From positions 1-14,144 of the forward strand of contig LT649769.1 of NCBI GenBank assembly GCA_900128395.1: a DNA stretch of 14,144 nucleotides. Reading direction: 5' to 3'. The DNA is from Stramenopiles sp. TOSAG23-2 (lineage: Eukaryota > Sar). The position numbers and the translations under genes are program-made. The notes beneath the pieces were generated by a model that was given only the letters and a program-made list of their open reading frames with translations, had not been told where the DNA came from and made no database searches. Within the stretch, counting starts at the first letter, position 1. Each line of letters begins with the position of its first letter. This document shows, piece by piece, positions 8,974 to 14,144 of the stretch.

Positions 8974-8991
8974 CTCTCTCTCTCTCTCTCT
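8974..8991. repeat. (CT)9 microsatellite
   Basis: Nine CT units. On the minus strand this is a GA tract starting 7 bases after the stop codon of the membrane-protein gene, so it falls in its 3' UTR. Confidence 0.9.
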
Positions 8992-8998
8992 TTTCGTT

Positions 8999-10150
8999 TC
9001 ATTTCAAAGCTGGTACATTATTTTTATGTTTACGATATGATCGTAACGACATACCAGACATGACCCATAATACAGCTAGAAGCAAATTTGCAAATGATAA
9101 CCAATAAAATTCAGACAAATCACACTTTAATCCATTCCCACTAAGGCTGCAAATTTCTATCGACGTAAGTTTTTTATTTATATATTTGTTAATTTTAAAA
9201 TTAGTAGAACATGCTTCGTTCACTGTTCCTAATGCAATATTATCAACAACACAAGCTATTATTGCAATGATTGCTTGTACATACATAATAAATTCAATCA
9301 ACGTAAGACTAAATTGCACGCAGCAATCACAACGCTTTGCCATCATATAATATATACCAGCTAAAAGAAAGCCTCCAATTGTTGAATAAATTCTAATTTC
9401 AGAATTATTGTCAGGCCAAGGGGACGTAAAATATTCATTCTCGGGAAAGTTAGAACAACTTAATTTCACAGGAGTTGGCCATTTATTTGCTTGATCATAT
9501 TTTTGTATGTCCCCAGAAGCACAACTTTCAGCTGCATTGTATTGAAATGCACATTTATTATCCTTTAACAATTTTTCAGTATTCAAACATTTATCAGCAT
9601 TAATACACCCAGTTGGATCATTTGCTGTGGTACCGATATTTAAATTATATCCTAAATTTTGAACTAAAGACCATGAAAAAATTGTGATTGAGACAAGTGC
9701 CGCAAGGGAAAGGTTCGTCACAAAAAATCCATATTTAGCTTGTTTGCGATCGCAACAAACCATACTTTTGCGCCTATTTGCCCGTTTTTTACCTGGAAGT
9801 CTATCATCTTCATCCGTACCATCGACGTCATCATTTTGTCTAAGCAAAGATGTCTTCAAGTTATTGGAATCAGCATTATTATTATTTGGCAAACTTCTAT
9901 TATCCTGACTATTATTATCGTCCATAAAGCTTTTATCATCTCCTTGTGATAAGCGTTGATGCCACGAAGGTTCGTTTCCATCGTATGCCCCATTAGCGCG
10001 CATATTGTCAGGTTGATCATTGGAATGTTCAAAGTCAATCACTCTCTCATCGTTATTAGAAAATCCCCCGGAGTGATCAGAAAACGGGTTCCCTTCATAG
10101 TCGTCGTTAGAGTTTCCATAAGCTCCACCACCAAAACTTTCATATGACAT
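8999..10150 (-). CDS. Four-transmembrane protein of unknown family with Asn/Asp-rich N-terminal tail and cysteine-containing loops
   Basis: The protein has 383 residues. The ATG at 10150-10148 is the first in frame after a TAA at 10186-10184, so the start is well supported; the stop is TGA at 9001-8999. Residues 1-120 are hydrophilic, rich in Asn, Asp and Gly, with an NPF tripeptide at 21-23, a known EH-domain endocytic sorting motif. A basic stretch with CC (121-139) precedes TM1 (about 141-164). TM2 is at about 253-272, CDCC at 274-277, TM3 at about 279-302 and TM4 at about 346-367. A basic 16-residue tail follows. The loops after TM1 (Cys 182, 188, 200, 210, 232) and after TM3 (Cys 314, 334, 343) suit disulfides on the non-cytosolic side, with both termini cytosolic. 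The topology recalls MARVEL or claudin/tetraspanin-like proteins, but no signature motif was recognised. The NPF recalls SCAMPs, whose loops are much shorter. Function is not assigned; endosomal or plasma-membrane location is inferred. Confidence 0.85.
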   Translation of the reverse strand: MSYESFGGGAYGNSNDDYEGNPFSDHSGGFSNNDERVIDFEHSNDQPDNMRANGAYDGNEPSWHQRLSQGDDKSFMDDNNSQDNRSLPNNNNADSNNLKTSLLRQNDDVDGTDEDDRLPGKKRANRRKSMVCCDRKQAKYGFFVTNLSLAALVSITIFSWSLVQNLGYNLNIGTTANDPTGCINADKCLNTEKLLKDNKCAFQYNAAESCASGDIQKYDQANKWPTPVKLSCSNFPENEYFTSPWPDNNSEIRIYSTIGGFLLAGIYYMMAKRCDCCVQFSLTLIEFIMYVQAIIAIIACVVDNIALGTVNEACSTNFKINKYINKKLTSIEICSLSGNGLKCDLSEFYWLSFANLLLAVLWVMSGMSLRSYRKHKNNVPALK

Positions 10151-10171
10151 GCTGATACTACAAATAATATG

Positions 10172-10199
10172 TACGTACCTATATTATAAATTACGTACC
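10172..10199 (-). promoter_or_regulatory. Duplicated 8-bp palindrome-containing motif (GGTACGTA) just upstream of the membrane-protein ATG
   Basis: TACGTACC occurs at 10172-10179 and 10192-10199, 20 bases apart. On the coding strand GGTACGTA lies about 22 and 42 bases before the ATG. Each copy contains the palindrome TACGTA. It could be a start-proximal promoter element. It also resembles a splice donor (G|GTACGT), so a short 5' UTR intron is an alternative. Confidence 0.3.
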
Positions 10200-10486
10200 G
10201 TATTTTATTATTGGTTTTTTATATTAAGAAAATATATATAATAAGATATAATATACACAAATGTTAAAGAAGAAAATAAAGAATATGCCTTTGTATTAGT
10301 AAAATGAATTGATCTATTGAATACATTGAAATGTGTATTTATAATTTATTTTTATTTTTTTGAACTAAGATGTTATACATTGCAATATATATAATACAGA
10401 GGTAATAATACAATTACAGGTAAGCACGTAAGTTGTTCTTCTTCTTTAAAAAATTCTGTCCCTTTTTGAGTTTATTTTAATTTCTT

Positions 10487-10515
10487 CCTGGTATTATAGT
10501 ATTTTTTTTACCAGG
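10487..10515. other. Short inverted repeat CCTGGTA / TACCAGG
   Basis: CCTGGTA at 10487-10493 pairs with TACCAGG at 10509-10515 across a 15-base T-rich loop. The right arm is part of TACCAGGTAG, which recurs at 10643-10652. It lies in the presumed 3' UTR of the glutamylase gene or upstream of the membrane-protein gene. Function is unknown. Confidence 0.35.
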
Positions 10516-10684
10516 TAGTTATAGTTGAAACATTCTTGGATTTAGGACGAATCGGTATTAGAATACAAAATATTGTATATTAATAATAATATATTGTAAT
10601 AGTATTATTGTTAATTTTCTACACACTCCGCATAATTAGCCATACCAGGTAGAGTACCAATTTAATTCTTGCTCTTTCCATCCC

Positions 10685-10709
10685 CTCTCTCTCTCTATCT
10701 CGTCTCTCT
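10685..10709. repeat. CT-rich tract containing (CT)6
   Basis: Six CT units (10685-10696) are followed by an imperfect CT-rich continuation. On the minus strand this is a GA-rich tract about 115 bases after the stop of the glutamylase gene. Confidence 0.85.
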
Positions 10710-10823
10710 ACAACATCTTCAAATATTTAAAATATTTTTCGATGATGTGGGTCGTCTCATCCATTATCCTGATATTATATGGCCATCTACGAACTCTCTA
10801 TAATAATAGTCTCTACCTTTTTG

Positions 10824-13472
10824 TTAAAATATTTTCTTTCTTACACCTTTGGTATTTAATTTTATCGTTGTCTTTTTCACAGTTGCTCTTCTTCCTCCTA
10901 ATTTACTTGCAGATTTGGAATTGCGACTTTTTAATTTCTTTTTACGTGCACGTTTTTTTTCAAGTACTTTTTCCTCAATTGCTTTTTTTTGCTTTTCCTC
11001 AATCTCTCTTTCTTTATATCGATAATTGACAAAACTACCGAATAATGTACTAGGATCTGCACCATGCTCTTGTAAACTTAAACTTTTCCCACTAATCATT
11101 TCATCTTCTTTCATCATTTCCATTTTTACGATTTCAACAGTAGTTGCTGTGTTTGGTCGTATCATTTTCACGTTGGAACCTGCATTTCGGACATGGGAAT
11201 TTTTTGTAGGTGACGGTGGTAAAGAAGTACCATTGATCTTTTTCATATCAGTAACGGTTGTCATGATATCAACGTTGTTATGTAATTGAGCACGATATTT
11301 ACGTGCTTCCCGAAAGTAATCTTCGACTGTCATTTTCTTACTAGCATTAGTTATGTTTGGCGCACCACTAATTTGTGGTATTGGTACTTTGGATTTATCA
11401 TAGCATGCAGCATTTTTTTTTGCATTTGCAACTTTGGTAGAGTAAAAATTACTTTTACTATCTGCTGTTGGTGGCCTAGGAAATAAATGTGGTGTATTAC
11501 TAACACCTCTGGTATGGCCTAATCCTTGGATTGGTACAGGAGAGTTGGTATGCATAGATACGACACTCATTGTTTGCCTTGCATCTTTTCGCTCTAAATA
11601 CCGTGCATGGCGTAACTGCCGGCGTATTCCTAAACTAGTCACCTCATCGCCGTTTACAGGTAATTCCTCACCAAGAATTTCACGATTGACATTACCAGCT
11701 CTTGCGGCAATTTGAGCAGTCCATGCTGCACTCGCATTCTTCATATCTTTCCATGTTCCTGCACTATTATTCGCAATTGATTTTCGCAAACCAGATGGAC
11801 CAACAGCAGCTTGTTCAAATAAATCATTTGCTGCCACGAAATATTTACGATAATTGGAAACTTTTTCGAAATGTCTTGAAATTTGCATTTCATGCAATCT
11901 TGCTACAAAGGATAAATCATTAATTTCATTGTTAATATCAGACGTAGTTGAAGATTTAATACCAACATCCTCTTCCTTTCCACCACCTAATTGTTGATTA
12001 TCATGATCCTCTTCTTTTTTCTCATCATCTTCACCAGTTTTTCCTAATTGATTGTTTACTTGCTCGAATCGTCTCTTTCTATTTAATATATCAATGACTC
12101 TTTGACTTCCTGGCTCAGGTTGTGCAGGGACTACTGGTGGAAATATTCTTTCAAAATTCTTTAAATATTTATTTTCATGCTCTTGACGCAACGACATTTT
12201 ATTTTTAATTTGTTTATCTATTTTGCGCAATTGTGCTTTGTTGCCCCCACCATACAATCGAGACTGTGCTTGCGCAGCAACGCGCTTTTTATACCTGGAT
12301 CGATCATAACGGCTTGCATTGATTAATTTCATGGTTTCCTTTATGACACCATGTTTAATTTCTAAATCTAATGGTGTATCGCATGTAAACGATGGGCTAT
12401 GGTTTACCTCTAATAATATAGGACGTAAACTACGTGTAAACATCACATCTAAACCTAATATTTCAAAACATGAGAAACCATCATTATCTGGATCCATGAA
12501 ACAGCTATGGTACATATGCGCAAGCTGTGGCTGTGCACTAATAATTGTCTTATTTACAATATCACCAACTTGATCCCACATCTCACAATCATCATAACCA
12601 TTATTTAATAAATATTCTCTAAACCATTTAATACTTCGCTTGCTGCCTTTGCCAGATGAATTAACGCCTTTATTAAACTCAAATTTTTCACTACCTTTAT
12701 TAATAGCATAATTTGTTAAATGCATTCTTGTTTTGCTAAAATTTTTACTTGTTGGTGCAACATATTTCCGTGTGCATAAACGAACTAAACCATCGTTGTA
12801 TAAAAATATACGTAAAGGATCACAACTCAATACTAATACGTAAATTCTTAGATCAAATTTATAGCCATCGATTAAAAATGGATTTGTTACATATTTTTGA
12901 GCTACATATTTAATAGTAGGATCGATTTTACTAACTTGATCCCAACTTTTAGTTAAAAAAATGCCTTTACCTTGACATGCATGGTCTGGTTTAATAATGA
13001 ATGTTTTTTTACTTTTTCCAGTCTTCTCACCAAATAATTTACGAAATTCCTTTGTATCTTGTGGCAATATCCACGTATCTGGAAAGAAGTTAAAGTCATT
13101 TGGGAAAACTGCTCTTAAACGTTGTAAATTAATGGCCAACTGAGCTTTTCTAGCAATACTAAGCATGCCTGGGAAATGGTTGATTTTTTGGTATTTTTTC
13201 AATTGCATCACCCGTTGGGGTGCAACAGAGGTATCTGTCCAATATATATTCCAGTCGACACAATCATCATCATCGCACTCTACCCAATTTTTTTCCTTTA
13301 TGCATTTTCTAACGACGTCATATTTACATGATGTTAAATTTATATAAAATATCGGTTTCTTCTTCTTTCTTGATTTCTTCTTTTTTGTTTTCATATTTTT
13401 TGTTGATTTTGAAGATTTTTCTGATGCAACATCAGATTTAGATGAACGTGCTGTTAAGGAACCAGATGACAT
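10824..13472 (-). CDS. Tubulin tyrosine ligase-like protein, probable tubulin polyglutamylase of the TTLL6/13 type
   Basis: The protein has 882 residues. The ATG at 13472-13470 is the first in frame after a TGA at 13499-13497; the stop is TAA at 10826-10824. Such enzymes use ATP to add glutamates to side chains in tubulin tails, mostly on axonemal microtubules. A basic leader (28-39) precedes the TTL core (about 40-385). Core motifs are KYQKINHFPGM (93-103), the ATP-binding KPDHACQGKGIFL (161-173), DGYKFDLRIYVLV (202-214), SCDPLRIFLYNDGL (216-229), MHLTNYAINK (250-259), CFEILGLDV (335-343) and the Mg/ATP-binding LLEVNHSPSF (353-362). These match TTLL6/13 best, from memory of the family. A basic segment after the core (about 386-470, including YLKNFERIFPP) matches the position of the cationic microtubule-binding domain of autonomous glutamylases. 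The tail is long and low-complexity, ending in a charged helix-like stretch (about 815-850) and a basic end. No catalytic residue appears lost. Chain initiation or elongation and alpha- or beta-tubulin preference cannot be read here. Confidence 0.93.
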   Translation of the reverse strand: MSSGSLTARSSKSDVASEKSSKSTKNMKTKKKKSRKKKKPIFYINLTSCKYDVVRKCIKEKNWVECDDDDCVDWNIYWTDTSVAPQRVMQLKKYQKINHFPGMLSIARKAQLAINLQRLRAVFPNDFNFFPDTWILPQDTKEFRKLFGEKTGKSKKTFIIKPDHACQGKGIFLTKSWDQVSKIDPTIKYVAQKYVTNPFLIDGYKFDLRIYVLVLSCDPLRIFLYNDGLVRLCTRKYVAPTSKNFSKTRMHLTNYAINKGSEKFEFNKGVNSSGKGSKRSIKWFREYLLNNGYDDCEMWDQVGDIVNKTIISAQPQLAHMYHSCFMDPDNDGFSCFEILGLDVMFTRSLRPILLEVNHSPSFTCDTPLDLEIKHGVIKETMKLINASRYDRSRYKKRVAAQAQSRLYGGGNKAQLRKIDKQIKNKMSLRQEHENKYLKNFERIFPPVVPAQPEPGSQRVIDILNRKRRFEQVNNQLGKTGEDDEKKEEDHDNQQLGGGKEEDVGIKSSTTSDINNEINDLSFVARLHEMQISRHFEKVSNYRKYFVAANDLFEQAAVGPSGLRKSIANNSAGTWKDMKNASAAWTAQIAARAGNVNREILGEELPVNGDEVTSLGIRRQLRHARYLERKDARQTMSVVSMHTNSPVPIQGLGHTRGVSNTPHLFPRPPTADSKSNFYSTKVANAKKNAACYDKSKVPIPQISGAPNITNASKKMTVEDYFREARKYRAQLHNNVDIMTTVTDMKKINGTSLPPSPTKNSHVRNAGSNVKMIRPNTATTVEIVKMEMMKEDEMISGKSLSLQEHGADPSTLFGSFVNYRYKEREIEEKQKKAIEEKVLEKKRARKKKLKSRNSKSASKLGGRRATVKKTTIKLNTKGVRKKIF

Positions 13473-13980
13473 GATGATATATTTCTTCTCTATTTTTCAA
13501 AATATTATTAGTTTACACCGTTTTTTGCTTTTATATAGTTTATTATATATTTTTTTTCACCAAATGTATTATATAATATTATACAATCTTCTAATTATTA
13601 TTATAAATAATCTATAATATTTCTATATATATAAAAAAAAAAATGAAATGTTAACAAAATATATATATATAATATATATGGATCTGTATATTCACAAAAA
13701 TATTATTCTAAAATAGATCTGTATTATCGAATTGTTTTTTTCATAATAATATGCAATATGTAATATTGTCTTATTCTTACTGTTTATATATATAATCAGT
13801 TTTGTTCATCAGAATATAAGTAACGAATAATAATAGGTGCAATTTAAATTAATACCAAAAATAAACCCCCAAAAACCCTAAACTAAACAACTATATACCT
13901 GTATATCACTAATACAAATTCCTATATAAGGATTAATCCTAGCCTTAGCTAGCATTGAATAAAATTACATTTTTGTTTAA
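13473..13980. other. AT-rich upstream region of the glutamylase gene
   Basis: The region is extremely AT-rich, with TA runs (for example 13660-13679) and A or T homopolymers. It presumably contains the promoter and 5' UTR of the minus-strand glutamylase gene, but no single TATA box can be picked from so many TA stretches. A 9-bp direct repeat GATCTGTAT occurs at 13681-13689 and 13716-13724. A lone CCCTAAA lies near 13875. No RNA gene was recognised. Confidence 0.6.
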
Positions 13981-14144
13981 ATATTAATAGCATGCAATAC
14001 TATTGTAGTCTTCTTGGGAAAACGTAGATTTTTTGGACCTAGCTGGCTGAGGCTGGAAAAGTGGAATCGTATTTTAGGTATTATTTGTCTACTAATTAGT
14101 ATATTAACAAGTATAAAATTATACTATCAAAAAGCATCTGTCCG
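13981..14144 (+). other. Possible partial coding segment running off the right edge (no ATG seen)
   Basis: After a TAA at 13978-13980 this frame is open for 54 codons to the edge. The sequence around 14012-14140 is richer in G and C than the preceding 500 bases. It encodes a basic, Trp-containing stretch (GKRRFFGPSWLRLEKWNR), then an aliphatic run (ILGIICLLISILTS) that could be a membrane segment. There is no in-frame ATG, so it would be an internal or spliced exon; a TTGTAG acceptor-like site lies at 14001-14006. An ATG at 13992 in another frame gives only 11 codons. The minus strand is also open over much of this interval, so strand and coding status remain unproven. Confidence 0.22.

Larger units (their letters stand above)
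8696..8998. other. Convergent intergenic spacer (3' ends of two genes)
   Basis: These 303 bases lie between the stop codons of two converging genes and must contain both 3' UTRs. They are very AT-rich except for a small GC island at 8921-8932. They hold a GT microsatellite, an AATAAA, two short hairpins and a CT tract, annotated separately. No gene is supported: the minus-strand frame across 8698-8895 is only AT-rich and CA-repeat sequence. No AATAAA is seen on the minus strand, so the poly(A) signal of the membrane-protein gene is not located. Confidence 0.8.
10151..10823. other. Spacer: TTLL 3' UTR and upstream region of the membrane-protein gene
   Basis: These 673 AT-rich bases separate two tandem minus-strand genes. 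No RNA gene or coding region was recognised. The end near 10823 must be the 3' UTR of the glutamylase gene and carries a CT-rich tract. Candidate minus-strand AATAAA signals (TTTATT on the plus strand) lie at 10471-10476, 10351-10356, 10345-10350 and 10204-10209; none can be preferred. The end near 10151 should hold the promoter and 5' UTR of the membrane-protein gene and contains a duplicated TACGTACC. Confidence 0.7.

Noticed and set aside
10426-10435. Strong splice-donor-like ACAG|GTAAGC on the plus strand
   Set aside because: No plus-strand gene is present here; both flanking genes are on the minus strand. Treated as chance.
10742-11029. Plus-strand hydrophobic open frame of 95 codons
   Set aside because: Mostly antisense to the Lys/Arg-rich end of the glutamylase; AAA/AAG/AGA read backwards give Phe, Leu and Ser, so it mimics a membrane protein.
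13867-13888. Telomere-like sequence (CCCCC...CCCTAAACTAAAC)
   Set aside because: Only one CCCTAAA unit is present and no tandem array, and coding DNA lies close by. It is a chance C-rich patch, not a chromosome end or convincing internal telomeric repeat.
1-14144. Reassigned genetic code (ciliate type) or bacterial or giant-virus origin
   Set aside because: TAG, TGA and TAA each end a gene where expected and none occurs inside a coding region. Families are eukaryotic, there are no ribosome-binding sites or operons, and the spacers are longer than usual for giant viruses.
1-14144. CRISPR array, tRNA, rRNA, transposon or integrated virus
   Set aside because: No regular spaced direct repeats, cloverleaf-like sequence, rRNA-like conserved stretch, transposase or reverse transcriptase motif, or terminal inverted repeats were seen on either strand.

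Overview
The window looks like a piece of nuclear genome from an AT-rich, intron-poor unicellular eukaryote. All recognisable proteins belong to eukaryotic families: a sacsin-like giant protein, a tubulin polyglutamylase, and a four-pass membrane protein with a long Asn/Asp-rich tail. The reading frames are 1.1 to 8.7 kb long with no visible introns. They are separated by AT-rich spacers of 303 and 673 bases. The three genes end in TAG, TGA and TAA, so all three standard stops act as stops and a ciliate-type reassigned code is unlikely. The TTLL6/13-type polyglutamylase suggests modified microtubules, probably a flagellum or cilium, at some life stage. The lineage cannot be fixed from this sequence.

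Layout. Positions 1-8695 (+) hold the 3' part of a sacsin-like gene. The frame is open to the left edge, so at least 2,897 codons are present and the true start lies outside. The protein is built from sacsin-type repeats: the back half of one (A), a complete one with an intact-looking HSP90-like ATPase motif (B), and a third (C) whose ATPase domain is degenerate and which stops early in an acidic tail. Positions 8696-8998 are a convergent spacer with a GT microsatellite, a poly(A) signal, two small hairpins and a CT tract. Positions 8999-10150 (-) encode a 383-residue four-transmembrane protein of unknown family. Positions 10151-10823 are a spacer holding the 3' UTR of the next gene and the upstream region of the membrane-protein gene. 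Positions 10824-13472 (-) encode an 882-residue tubulin tyrosine ligase-like polyglutamylase. Positions 13473-14144 are very AT-rich, except for the last ~165 bases, where an ATG-less frame stays open to the right edge.

The genes do not form an obvious functional unit. The two minus-strand genes are in tandem but 673 bases apart, and the sacsin-like gene converges on them. Sacsin-type proteins are linked to chaperone function and the cytoskeleton in animals, and TTLL enzymes modify microtubules, but adjacency here is weak evidence of a shared role. The most interesting features are the repeat architecture of the sacsin-like protein (one live-looking and one dead-looking GHKL domain, unequal repeats, early C-terminus) and the unassigned four-pass protein with cysteine-rich loops and an NPF motif.
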